A stretch of DNA of 64,000 nucleotides from UBA6244 sp963676875. Lineage in GTDB: Bacteria > Bacteroidota > Bacteroidia > Bacteroidales > F082. Under the pieces are notes generated by a model. The model was not told the DNA's origin and did not search any database. It worked only from the letters and a program-made list of their open reading frames with translations. Every line of letters starts with the position of its first letter. Position 1 is the first letter of the stretch. Positions 1-8,299 of this stretch are shown here, piece by piece. The stretch lies in the NCBI GenBank assembly GCA_963676875.1, contig OY781436.1, positions 3,968,001 through 4,032,000 of the forward strand. Reading direction: 5' to 3'. Made by a program: the position numbers and the translations under genes.

Positions 1-39
1 GATTGTTAGCCTAAATTAGCCTTATATTATTATGCAGTG

Positions 40-891
40 TTAGAGGTTGTTATTCGTTTCAAATAAGTGAATATAATTTTTGTACGTTAAATTATCGCTA
101 TTTCGCTTAACATTTTTGTGAGCTATTTCTTCAAGAGTCTCTGTAAAGGTCCAATTTGAGATATTAATTAGTCCGAGTCCAAAATTCCCAGTTTTAATTC
201 TGAATTCTTTAAAGCCTTCAATATTATTCAAGTATTGGGGAGGGTTAATGAAACTTTGTTTACCAAATGCATTATAAACAAGTTCCTCATCTACTAAAAA
301 GTCAATTTCTTCTACAATCGTTTTAGTCCATAAGAAATACCTTTTAGCTTTAGAGAATGTCTTTCCAAGTACTAAATAAATTGTATCTCCTTTTGTGTAA
401 AGTAAACTTCGTTTTCTAGATGAAATATAGTGAGTGCAATCAGTTAAAAGATAGTCTTCTGTGCTGTCGATAGATTCTTGTGAGGGGTATGCTTTTTCAT
501 CGTCATAGTTATGATATTGTATCCAGATTTTTTTTTCTCCTGCATTTCTGTGATTCCCTCGATAATAATCTCCTGGAGTTAACAAAGAACAATTGTATTG
601 TGGTTTAAGTTTTTCAATGTATTCTTGTTCCTTTTGTAACAGTTCTGATTCTTCGCAAAACTCAAGAATTTCAAATTTAAAGTTACCATAGGTTCCCTCC
701 TTATGAACAACTTTATTCAGCCCGTATTTATTAAAGGCAGCACGAATTCTACTGGTTGGAAAATTCTCAGGCAGAAATGATGTGTGTTGTTTCCACCTTT
801 GAAAAATGTTTCTTGATTGTCCGATATAAAACTTGTCATTTTGCAAGTTCGTAATTCTATAAATTCCGATAATTCTATCTGTTCTGCTCAC
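40..891 (-). CDS. GIY-YIG family nuclease-like protein
   Basis: The N-terminal ~100 residues are a GIY-YIG nuclease domain. It has GIYRITN near residue 9, FYIGQS about 12 residues later, the Arg/His of RWKQH, and a conserved Glu near the domain end in the segment EQEYIEKLKPQYN. The remaining ~180 residues match nothing I recognise and could be a DNA-recognition or partner domain. Proteins of this layout are often stand-alone, homing-like or phage-related endonucleases; the target cannot be told from sequence. The gene is clearly more AT-rich than its neighbours, with long T and A runs, which suggests recent transfer. It is monocistronic on the minus strand with nothing recognisable upstream. 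Confident of the domain, unsure of the role. Confidence 0.8.
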   Translation of the reverse strand: MSRTDRIIGIYRITNLQNDKFYIGQSRNIFQRWKQHTSFLPENFPTSRIRAAFNKYGLNKVVHKEGTYGNFKFEILEFCEESELLQKEQEYIEKLKPQYNCSLLTPGDYYRGNHRNAGEKKIWIQYHNYDDEKAYPSQESIDSTEDYLLTDCTHYISSRKRSLLYTKGDTIYLVLGKTFSKAKRYFLWTKTIVEEIDFLVDEELVYNAFGKQSFINPPQYLNNIEGFKEFRIKTGNFGLGLINISNWTFTETLEEIAHKNVKRNSDNLTYKNYIHLFETNNNL

Positions 892-1185
892 AGCTTTTTA
901 TTTCCTATATAAACCCAATCTATCCGCCATACCTACCCCATCCCAATATATTTCACACTTGACTACAATCGATTTACAGCACAACTTATTGCAAATCAAG
1001 CTACGCGAAAACAAATGAATCAGGGTTCGGTTCATATTTTGAATTTAGCAGCCATCAAATATACTCATTTTCACCTTTTCGTGTTCAACCGCTCAACTGT
1101 TTATGAAATTCCAGGATTGCTGATCCAAAATCAATCCCAATTGCATTCTTATGTCTGCTTCGTTTCTTTCTCTTTTAACGCCGCC
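892..1185. other. Intergenic stretch with no recognised content
   Basis: About 290 bases between the GIY-YIG gene start and the end of the MBL-fold gene. A short open frame at 1015-1203 has no family resemblance, runs into the neighbour's 3' end and is not considered a gene. No clear promoter, terminator or RNA was seen. Confidence 0.5.
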
Positions 1186-1950
1186 TTACAACTCCAGCTT
1201 TAGTCCATCATAGGCCAGACGGATTTGGGGAGGTAATTCCTGTTCCACTTCGCTGTGAAAGCCCATCAGGTGGCTCAAATGGGTGATGTAACCCACCTCG
1301 GGATGGATAAATTCCATCACTTTCACGGCTTGTGCCAAATGGTAGTGACTAACATGTGGCTCCTTGCGAACGGCTCCTATCACCATGTATTTTACGCCGT
1401 CGAGCAATGCCAGGGTGGAGGGCGGAATGTAGTTGGTGTCGGTGATGTAGGCAAAATCGCCGATTCTGAAACCATATACTTCCATGCTGCGGTGCAAGGC
1501 ACTCAGGGGAATGATGGGTGTGGAACCAATGAAAAAGGGTTGGTCGTCGATGGTATGTAAGTTGTATTGCGGTAAACCGGGATGACGCTCTGTGCCAAAA
1601 GCATACGAAAACTCTTGTTTGATTTCAGCTTGGTCGTTTTCGGAAGCGTAAATGGCCATGGGTTGGCGAAATAGGTAGTTGAACGAACGTACATCATCCA
1701 GTCCGGCAATATGGTCGCGATGTGAGTGGGTAATGAGGATGGCGTCGAGTTTGGTTACTTTTTCCCGAAGCATCTGGTACCTGAAATCGGGGCCAGCATC
1801 TATGAGCAACACCTGTCCGTTGGTTTCAATAAGTACCGATGCGCGTAGCCTGTGGTCTCTCGAATCTGCCGAACGGCATACCTCACACGGACAAGCTACC
1901 ACGGGCACTCCTTGCGAAGTTCCTGAACCTAAGAATGTTACTTTAATCAA
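1186..1950 (-). CDS. MBL-fold metallo-hydrolase, PhnP-like
   Basis: A metallo-beta-lactamase-fold hydrolase of about 254 residues. It opens with a beta strand and the loop GSGTSQGVP, followed by a CPCEVC cysteine cluster (residues 20-25) typical of the PhnP-like branch, whose characterised members cleave cyclic phosphodiesters. The metal-binding motif HSHRDH lies at residues 75-80 and a later conserved DTNY and HLSH supply further ligands. The open frame extends upstream to 2208, but that extension does not look like this family. I place the start at a TTG at 1950, which begins the conserved strand and lies about 20 bases below a perfect TACCTTTG box. Substrate unknown. Divergent from the DUF6913-dapA pair. 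Confidence 0.8.
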   Translation of the reverse strand: MIKVTFLGSGTSQGVPVVACPCEVCRSADSRDHRLRASVLIETNGQVLLIDAGPDFRYQMLREKVTKLDAILITHSHRDHIAGLDDVRSFNYLFRQPMAIYASENDQAEIKQEFSYAFGTERHPGLPQYNLHTIDDQPFFIGSTPIIPLSALHRSMEVYGFRIGDFAYITDTNYIPPSTLALLDGVKYMVIGAVRKEPHVSHYHLAQAVKVMEFIHPEVGYITHLSHLMGFHSEVEQELPPQIRLAYDGLKLEL

Positions 1951-1971
1951 TGGTGCAATTATTATTTCCCA

Positions 1972-1979
1972 CAAAGGTA
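1972..1979 (-). promoter_or_regulatory. -7 box for the MBL-fold gene
   Basis: TACCTTTG on the minus strand is a perfect match to the Bacteroidota TAnnTTTG -7 element. No good TTTG was found at -33. Its position supports the downstream TTG start at 1950 rather than the longer frame. Confidence 0.5.
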
Positions 1980-2043
1980 GCCAGAATGTACGTTGGGTTG
2001 TTATTTTCTTGTTATTTTTACCCACCAAATAAGAGTTTAGATT

Positions 2044-2592
2044 TTGCCAATAAAACAATTGCTGATACAACCCTTTCAAACCTTGTTCATTCGATGGAGC
2101 AAGGCAAAAACCCGGGTGCCGAAATTTCCAACAACGGAGAAGGGGCAATGGTCGGTAATCATTTTGGTTTCGGTGGATGAAGCAACACCTTGGGAAGACA
2201 TCAACCAATTGGCCGTGCTTTCGCGAAACATGTTCGGTACGTTAAAAATATTGGCATTCAGTTCAAAAGATGTATCACCGGTGACCCATGAAAAAGAAAT
2301 CTTACTTTTGACCTGGCGGGATTTTACCTTCACGGGAAAATTGTCTGGTCGGATACACGAACATGTAGGCAACAAACCTGCTGACTTGCTCGTTGGTTTG
2401 TCCGAGGATCAACATCCTTTGTTCAACCAGTTAATTAACCAATTGTCGGCACGTTTTAAAGCCGGAATAGCTGTTCATGAGGACAATCCCGGTTATCAGG
2501 TGACGTTGCGCGTAGTACCTGACGACAAAAATTTACAGCGAAATTTAACACAGTTAATGGAATATTTGATCAACTTAAAAATTCAAACATGA
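2044..2592 (+). CDS. DUF6913 family protein
   Basis: A conserved small protein of the Bacteroidota that commonly sits directly before dapA, as it does here. The sequence carries the family pattern: an N-terminal basic stretch, a strand VIILVSVDE, the middle segment KPADLLVGLSEDQHPLFNQL and a C-terminal LMEYLINL helix. Function is unknown. There is no signal peptide or membrane helix, so it is cytoplasmic. Its stop overlaps the dapA start as ATGA, so the two are translationally coupled. The start is uncertain: an in-frame stop precedes 2044, leaving TTG at 2044 or 2059, and no in-frame ATG exists near the N-terminus. Confidence 0.7.
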   Translation: MPIKQLLIQPFQTLFIRWSKAKTRVPKFPTTEKGQWSVIILVSVDEATPWEDINQLAVLSRNMFGTLKILAFSSKDVSPVTHEKEILLLTWRDFTFTGKLSGRIHEHVGNKPADLLVGLSEDQHPLFNQLINQLSARFKAGIAVHEDNPGYQVTLRVVPDDKNLQRNLTQLMEYLINLKIQT

Positions 2593-3464
2593 TGGAAAAA
2601 CATATAAAAGGAACCGGTGTAGCCATTGTAACACCTTTCAATTCAGATGGATGTGTTGATTATACCGCTTTGGATAATCTGCTCAACCACCTCATGGACG
2701 GAGGTGTGGATTTTATCGTGGCGCTGGGAACCACCAGCGAAGCGGTTACCCTCACCGCACATGAAAAATCGGATGTGATGGATTTTGTGAAATCTCGTGT
2801 GGTGGGTCGGTTGCCCTTGGTGATGGGATTGGGTGGCAACAACACACAGGCCATCCTCGATCAGATAATAACCACCGATTTCAATGGAGTTGATGCCATC
2901 TTGTCGGTGGCACCTTATTATAACAAGCCCAATCAGCGTGGATTACTGGCGCATTTTTCGGCCATTGCAGAGGCATCGCCTGTTCCCATAATACTCTACA
3001 ATGTTCCCGGACGAACCAGTTCCAATCTATCTGCCGAAACTACCCTGGAACTGGCCAACCGTTTTGAAAATATCATTGCCGTGAAAGAGGCTTCCGGAAA
3101 TATGTCGCAGATCATGGAAATACTACGCCTTAAACCTGAAGGATTCGCTGTGCTTTCGGGTGATGATGCCCTCACTTTTCCCATGATGGCTTTGGGTGCA
3201 GATGGTGTTATTTCGGTGGTAGCCAATGTGTTGCCTGCGGAGTTTTCGCAAATGGTGAATTTTTCAATGCAGGGAAAAATGGACGAAGCACGCATGTTAC
3301 ACAACCAGATGCTGCCTGTAATCGATTTGTTGTTTGCCGACGGAAACCCGGCGGGTATTAAAGCAGCATTGAGTATTCGAGGCATCGTGGAAAATTACCT
3401 CCGACTTCCCATGGTTCCCGTAAAACAAGAAATTTTTGATGACTTGAAGCAGTACTTTTCATAA
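2589..3464 (+). CDS. dapA: 4-hydroxy-tetrahydrodipicolinate synthase
   Basis: DapA condenses pyruvate with aspartate semialdehyde to give hydroxy-tetrahydrodipicolinate, the committed step to diaminopimelate and lysine. At 291 residues it has the usual length of this TIM-barrel lyase family. The substrate-loop GTTSEAVTL, the YYNKPNQRG loop, the tyrosine-bearing YNVPGRTS and the Schiff-base lysine in AVKEASGN are all visible. The start is the first ATG of an ATGATG pair overlapping the DUF6913 stop, with the second ATG an equal alternative. No other lysine genes are nearby. Confidence 0.95.
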   Translation: MMEKHIKGTGVAIVTPFNSDGCVDYTALDNLLNHLMDGGVDFIVALGTTSEAVTLTAHEKSDVMDFVKSRVVGRLPLVMGLGGNNTQAILDQIITTDFNGVDAILSVAPYYNKPNQRGLLAHFSAIAEASPVPIILYNVPGRTSSNLSAETTLELANRFENIIAVKEASGNMSQIMEILRLKPEGFAVLSGDDALTFPMMALGADGVISVVANVLPAEFSQMVNFSMQGKMDEARMLHNQMLPVIDLLFADGNPAGIKAALSIRGIVENYLRLPMVPVKQEIFDDLKQYFS

Positions 3465-3538
3465 AATCGTTTGTCGTTGCAACGGATATCAGCCTGCTCT
3501 TGTCGATATGAATAGATTGAAACTTGAAATATTTTAAA

Positions 3539-5851
3539 ATGAAGAAAATCGTTACCCTATTTTTGACCTTTGTGTTGATTTACGCAAGTGGTTTTTCTCA
3601 AACAGCACAAAACCAGTTATTTGACGATAGAAATGAAATCGTTTTTAGTTTCTCAGTTGAAAATGCCAGTACCAAAACACTGGCAGCTTTACCCAAAATG
3701 ATTTCCATTGATAAGGTGACCGGCAATGAAGTGGTCGCCTATGCCAATGCCCGTGAGTTTGAAAATTTTCTTCAATTGGGTATCGATTATCAACAACTGA
3801 CTCCGCCATCCATGCTGCAAAAGCCTGTGATGAAGTCGGTAATACCTGATAGGAACACCAACGACTGGGATTATTACCCCACCTACGATGCCTACGTCAC
3901 CATGATGAATCAATTTGCTGCTGACTACCCCGATCTCTGTGAATTGGTGAATATTGGTACCACCAACGAAGGTCGTGCCCTGTTGTTTATTCATATCAAC
4001 AACAACCTGGGGCAGGAAGTAAATGAGCCGGAATTCATGTACACTTCTACCATGCATGGTGATGAAGTTACCGGATATGTATTGATGCTGAGGTTGATAG
4101 ATTATTTGCTCACCAATTACGGAGTTAACGACAAGGTAACCAATTTGGTGGACAACGTTGATATCTGGATCAATCCTCTAGCCAATCCCGATGGCACTTT
4201 TGCCGCAGGAAACAACACCGTTTATGGCGCCACCAGAGCCAATGCTCTGGGCGTTGACTTAAACAGGAATTATGCCGACCCGGAAGATGGACCACACCCG
4301 GATGGTAATGAATATCAAGTTGAAACATTGGCATTTATGGATTTTGCCGCCAATCATCATCTGAACATGTCGGCCAATTTCCACGGAGGTGCCGAGGTGC
4401 TTAACTATCCCTGGGACACCTGGCAACAACTACATGCCGATAACGATTGGTGGATATATGTTTGCCGCGAATATGCCGATACTGTTCATGCTCATTCCCC
4501 ATCAGGATATTTAACCGACCTGAATAACGGTATCACCAATGGTTACGCCTGGTACACCACCTCTGGCTGTCGGCAGGATTACATGAACTATTTCGAGTAT
4601 TGTCGTGAAGTTACCATGGAAATTAGCTCCCAAAAAACACCTAGCGCCAGTCAGTTGCCCAATTTTTGGGAATACAATTACCGCTCTTTGCTCAACTTTA
4701 TGGAACAATCCATTTTTGGAGTAAGTGGTGTGATTACCGATAAAATAACCGGAGAACCCATCGAAGCCAAGATGTATATCAACAACCACGACAACAACAA
4801 TTCATGGGTTTATTCTAATTTGCCTGTTGGTGATTATCACCGTTATTTAAAATCCGGAGGGTATAATGTAACTTATTCTACAACAGGATACTATCCCAAA
4901 ACGGTTACTTTAATACCTGTATTTGACCGGCAAAAAACCCCCATGAACATTCAGTTGGAACCCATCATCGGTTTGAGTGCCGAATTCCACGCATCCCGCA
5001 CCATTATTGGTGTTAACTCACCCATTGCCTTTATCGATGAAAGTTTTGGGGGAGATATTATTTCATGGAATTGGACATTCGAGGGTGGTACACCGCCCAC
5101 GTCTGTGTCGGAAAACCCTATGGGTATTGTTTATAGCACCCCCGGTACCTATGATGTAAAACTCATTGTAAGCGACATGAATGGCGATTCAGACACACAG
5201 ATCAAGGAAGACTACATCCTGGTATACGAATCCTATGAGATGTCCGACGGAAATGCCACTACCTGCAGGGCATTATTTTTCGATGAAGGAGGAGAGTTCG
5301 ATCCTTATGAAAATAATCAGGATGACACTTTTACCTTCTTTCCCGGAGAGGATAACAAAGTGATTATGATGGAGTTTCTGGAATTTAAATTGGAAGACGA
5401 AGCCAATTGTGATTACGATTTTCTGGAGTTTTTCAATGGTCCTGATGCAAGTTTCCCTTCGCTTGGAAAATATTGCGGAACCAACTCTCCAGGAATTGTC
5501 CGCTCAAGTGATGCAACCGGAGCACTTACGGTTCATTTTTTCTCTGACAACAGTGAGGTTCGCTCGGGATGGAAAGCCATTGTTTCCTGTGATTCCAATG
5601 TGGGATTCGTCAACACCAACGAAAAGAGATTTGTGATCTATCCAAATCCTGCAAAAGATTTCTTGACAGTAGAACTCAGCGGCCAGCCAACTACGGTAAC
5701 TATGATAGACATGGTTGGGAGGGTTATTTATCAGGAATTAACCTCTGAAAATAAGTTAATCATTCCGGTAAGCCAACTTCGTGAAGGAGTTTATTTGGTG
5801 AATGCCAGATCGGGCAATGAGCAACTGAGTAGGAAAATTAGTATCAGGTAA
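3539..5851 (+). CDS. Secreted M14 zinc carboxypeptidase with PKD, CUB and T9SS sorting domain
   Basis: An exported multidomain metallo-carboxypeptidase of about 770 residues. A signal peptide (residues 1-20) is followed by an N-terminal prodomain-like region and an M14 catalytic domain at about 110-400: zinc ligands H173 and E176 in MHGDE, H282 in NFHGG, substrate-binding LNRNYAD, and catalytic E361 in TMEISS. Then come a carboxypeptidase regulatory-like domain, a PKD-like domain, a CUB-like domain at about 580-680 and a C-terminal T9SS sorting domain containing YPNPAKDFL and ending in basic residues. It should be secreted by T9SS and anchored or released to digest extracellular protein. I start at ATG 3539, not the in-frame TTG at 3524, because the signal peptide begins there. 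Confidence 0.9.
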   Translation: MKKIVTLFLTFVLIYASGFSQTAQNQLFDDRNEIVFSFSVENASTKTLAALPKMISIDKVTGNEVVAYANAREFENFLQLGIDYQQLTPPSMLQKPVMKSVIPDRNTNDWDYYPTYDAYVTMMNQFAADYPDLCELVNIGTTNEGRALLFIHINNNLGQEVNEPEFMYTSTMHGDEVTGYVLMLRLIDYLLTNYGVNDKVTNLVDNVDIWINPLANPDGTFAAGNNTVYGATRANALGVDLNRNYADPEDGPHPDGNEYQVETLAFMDFAANHHLNMSANFHGGAEVLNYPWDTWQQLHADNDWWIYVCREYADTVHAHSPSGYLTDLNNGITNGYAWYTTSGCRQDYMNYFEYCREVTMEISSQKTPSASQLPNFWEYNYRSLLNFMEQSIFGVSGVITDKITGEPIEAKMYINNHDNNNSWVYSNLPVGDYHRYLKSGGYNVTYSTTGYYPKTVTLIPVFDRQKTPMNIQLEPIIGLSAEFHASRTIIGVNSPIAFIDESFGGDIISWNWTFEGGTPPTSVSENPMGIVYSTPGTYDVKLIVSDMNGDSDTQIKEDYILVYESYEMSDGNATTCRALFFDEGGEFDPYENNQDDTFTFFPGEDNKVIMMEFLEFKLEDEANCDYDFLEFFNGPDASFPSLGKYCGTNSPGIVRSSDATGALTVHFFSDNSEVRSGWKAIVSCDSNVGFVNTNEKRFVIYPNPAKDFLTVELSGQPTTVTMIDMVGRVIYQELTSENKLIIPVSQLREGVYLVNARSGNEQLSRKISIR

Positions 5852-5903
5852 TTGGTACCAGTGCGAAAGCATCTGTAATTCTTATGCTTCATACAAAGAC
5901 TAA

Positions 5904-6734
5904 CTACCACTCAACCAGGTATTCTCTACTCAAGATAAGTCGCATCAGCACCACGATGATAAGGGTAGTAAACACGATTATTTTTGATAAAGCAATATAT
6001 CGGTCTTCTTCGTCGAAATAGAGGGTTTCCATATAATTGACGCGCCCAAATATAATGACCAGAAGTACGCCAAGACTTATCCAGGAATAGGCTTCCTGAA
6101 ATAAGATTCGGGGCATGAAGTAGGCCATATAGATTAGTGTACCTGCAATGAATGGAACAATAATTTGAGCCGTAAAAAAGAAGGGAAAGTTTTTCTCGTC
6201 GAGTTTTTTGAAATAGCTGTTGGCAGAAATAGCCACCGGTTTAGCCATAAAAAAAGCCGTAGCCAACAAGCCAAAAAAGCCCACCATCGCAACGAGCATT
6301 TTTGAGGTGTCGGTGAAATACATCCAGTTGAAAACGTGACCAATACCCTTTTTAAAGACATTTCCAATGAGCAATCCGCCAAAAAAGAAGTTGAGCGCAT
6401 GAAGCGTGAGCCATAGAAAAAAAGTCTTGATACGTGCAGTTTCTTCTATGAGCGAATAAAAACCAATCAACGAAATCAAACCAACCAAAAGAATAAGGAG
6501 CGGACCGGCACTATATATAAGTTTTACAGAATCGTGTGTCCACTGATAAGGTTCAATGTGGTAGAAAATGATGTCCCAATCGAAGCTAACCGGATAACCG
6601 AACATGCCGCTGGTAAAAATATTGACAAAATGATTAATGTAAAACACAAACAAGAAAGCCAGCACATAACAGGCAGTTGAATTGGTGGCAATAATCCAAA
6701 AGTTCCTTTTGGTAAGGGTTTTATTGGGCTTCAT
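5904..6734 (-). CDS. Integral membrane protein of unknown function
   Basis: A 276-residue polytopic inner-membrane protein with about seven hydrophobic segments, starting near residue 14 and ending with the segment KIIVFTTLIIVVLMRLIL. No catalytic or transport motif is recognised. It is convergent with the M14 peptidase and lies just downstream of the alpha-oxoamine synthase gene on the same strand. A strong terminator hairpin occupies the space between them and its T-tract touches this start codon, so expression would depend on read-through or on a promoter inside the upstream gene. I do not recognise the family. Confidence 0.65.
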   Translation of the reverse strand: MKPNKTLTKRNFWIIATNSTACYVLAFLFVFYINHFVNIFTSGMFGYPVSFDWDIIFYHIEPYQWTHDSVKLIYSAGPLLILLVGLISLIGFYSLIEETARIKTFFLWLTLHALNFFFGGLLIGNVFKKGIGHVFNWMYFTDTSKMLVAMVGFFGLLATAFFMAKPVAISANSYFKKLDEKNFPFFFTAQIIVPFIAGTLIYMAYFMPRILFQEAYSWISLGVLLVIIFGRVNYMETLYFDEEDRYIALSKIIVFTTLIIVVLMRLILSREYLVEW

Positions 6735-6765
6735 AAAAAAAAACCGGACAGCCAGCCTGCCCGGT
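6735..6765 (-). terminator. Terminator after the alpha-oxoamine synthase gene
   Basis: On the minus strand an ACCGG...CCGGT hairpin is followed by nine T and then directly by the ATG of the membrane-protein gene. The stem-loop plus T-tract is a standard intrinsic terminator; its abutment to a start codon is unusual. Confidence 0.75.
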
Positions 6766-6781
6766 ATGGTGTAAATTTTAA

Positions 6782-8026
6782 TTAAGCTGTCTGCTCTTTG
6801 AACTCGTTGGCGTAATGGTTGTTCTCGAGCTTGTACTTCACCTCCTCAAAGGCTTTGATGGTGTATTCCACATCTTCCAAAGTATGAATGGCTGTTGGAA
6901 TTAAGCGTAACAAAATCATGCCTTTGGGAATAACCGGATAAGCCACGATAGAGCAAAAGATGTTGTAGTTTTCGCGTAAATCAAAAGTTATTTGTGTGGC
7001 TTCGGGCACGCCACCATTGAGAATAACGGGAGTAACGGGGGAATTGGCATCTCCCAGATTGAATCCGCGTTCGCGCAATCCTGATTGCAGGGCTCTGACA
7101 ATTTTCCAAAGATTTTCGCGATGTTCGGGTTGGGTGCGCAGCATTTCCAAACGTTTCAAAGCACCAACAACCATGGGCATGGGCAGTGATTTGGCAAAAA
7201 TCTGTGACCTCATGTTGTATTTCAGGAACTTAATCACCTCTTTTTTACCGGCAACAAAGCCGCCAATTCCGGCCATGGACTTGGCAAAAGTGCCAAAATA
7301 TAAGTCAACCTGATCCTGCACACCAAAATGTTCATCGGTACCGGCTCCGGTGGGTCCCATGGTTCCGAATCCATGTGCATCATCAATAAACAAACGGAAA
7401 TTGTATTTGGTTTTTAAGGCAACAATCTGATCGAGCTTACCCAAATCACCTGCCATACCATATACTCCCTCGGTAATCACAATGATACCACCTCCGGTTT
7501 TTTCAACAATACGGTTAGCACGTTGGAGTTCTTTTTCCAAATTCTCCATGTTATTGTGAGGATAGACAAAGCGTTTGCCAAAATGAAGGCGCATGCCATC
7601 GATTATACAAGCGTGAGCTTCCGAATCGTAAACAATCACGTCTTTTCTATCCACGATGGCATTGATGATGGAAACCATGCCCTGATAACCGTAGTTGAGT
7701 AGGTAAGCCGATTCGCGTTTCACGAATTCGGCTAAATTTCTTTCCAATTCTTCGTGGAGATTGGTTTGTCCTGACATCATACGGGCACCCATAGGATAGG
7801 CCAGGCCCCATTGCGCGGCACCTTCGGCATCTGCTTTTCGCACATCAGGATGGTTGGCAAGACCCAGATAGTTATTTAAACTCCAAACCAGTCGCTCCTT
7901 TCCCATAAACTTCATTCTGTTGGAGATTTCGCCTTCCAGCTTGGGAAACATGAAGTATCCTTCAGATTGATTTGCATATTGACCCAGCGGGCCCATGTTT
8001 ACAACACATTTGTCAAAAACATCCAT
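6782..8026 (-). CDS. PLP-dependent alpha-oxoamine synthase (serine palmitoyltransferase or cysteate acyltransferase type)
   Basis: A 414-residue fold-type I PLP enzyme of the alpha-oxoamine synthase family, which condenses an amino acid with an acyl-CoA or acyl-ACP and releases CO2. Visible features are the glycine-rich PMGARMMSGQTNLHEELE region, H138 in SEAHACIIDG that stacks on the cofactor, D216 and H218 in DDAHGFG, and the Schiff-base lysine K249 in GTFAKSMAG. Bacteroidota carry related paralogues making 3-ketosphinganine from serine (serine palmitoyltransferase) or capnine precursors from cysteate (sulfonolipids), as well as 2-amino-3-ketobutyrate ligase and BioF. The N-terminal extension with GPLGQYANQSEGYF sets this apart from BioF. 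Which substrate it uses cannot be decided here. It has its own well-formed promoter and a terminator after it. Confidence 0.8.
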   Translation of the reverse strand: MDVFDKCVVNMGPLGQYANQSEGYFMFPKLEGEISNRMKFMGKERLVWSLNNYLGLANHPDVRKADAEGAAQWGLAYPMGARMMSGQTNLHEELERNLAEFVKRESAYLLNYGYQGMVSIINAIVDRKDVIVYDSEAHACIIDGMRLHFGKRFVYPHNNMENLEKELQRANRIVEKTGGGIIVITEGVYGMAGDLGKLDQIVALKTKYNFRLFIDDAHGFGTMGPTGAGTDEHFGVQDQVDLYFGTFAKSMAGIGGFVAGKKEVIKFLKYNMRSQIFAKSLPMPMVVGALKRLEMLRTQPEHRENLWKIVRALQSGLRERGFNLGDANSPVTPVILNGGVPEATQITFDLRENYNIFCSIVAYPVIPKGMILLRLIPTAIHTLEDVEYTIKAFEEVKYKLENNHYANEFKEQTA

Positions 8027-8053
8027 ATTTTATGTCTTTAAAATTACTAGGTG

Positions 8054-8084
8054 CAAAAGTATGGATTTACTTTCACAGTACAAG
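8054..8084 (-). promoter_or_regulatory. Promoter of the alpha-oxoamine synthase gene
   Basis: On the minus strand, CTTG, 19 bases, then TACTTTTG. This matches the Bacteroidota -33/-7 arrangement with one mismatch in TTTG and implies a leader of about 20 bases. Confidence 0.6.
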
Positions 8085-8265
8085 GTGTTTTGGAATTAAT
8101 GCCCTTATTTGTTTTGCGTTGGCAAATAGCGACCTTTTTAGCGTATTTTAACATTCACCTGATAGCGTATATTGCTGCTTTCTGTGCATCTTTGCAATGT
8201 GTGGACATTTTTTATAATTTCAAAAAAAATATTTTACTCATATACCACACCTGCTGAAAAAGCGT

Positions 8266-8295
8266 TTTGAACTTCAATTATTTATACTAATTTTG
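8266..8295 (+). promoter_or_regulatory. Promoter of bamD, apparently leaderless
   Basis: TTTG, 18 bases, then a perfect TAATTTTG -7 box. The box ends only four bases before the bamD ATG at 8300, so transcription would begin at or about the start codon itself. Confidence 0.6.
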
Positions 8296-8299
8296 CCCC

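Larger units (their letters stand above)
8027..8299. other. Divergent promoter region between the oxoamine synthase gene and bamD
   Basis: This 273-base region carries a promoter for each flank (8054-8084 minus, 8266-8295 plus) with AT-rich sequence between. A 68-codon frame at 8051-8257 starts inside the minus-strand promoter, resembles nothing known and is not taken as a gene. Confidence 0.6.

Noticed and set aside
1015..1203. 62-codon plus-strand frame
   Set aside because: No family resemblance, and its 3' end lies in the antisense of the MBL-fold gene. Taken as chance.
2044..2208. N-terminal extension of the MBL-fold protein to 2208
   Set aside because: It would overlap the divergent DUF6913 gene, crosses a perfect -7 box and has no similarity to the family.
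8051..8257. 68-codon plus-strand frame
   Set aside because: It begins inside the promoter of the oxoamine synthase gene and has no recognisable domain or start signal.
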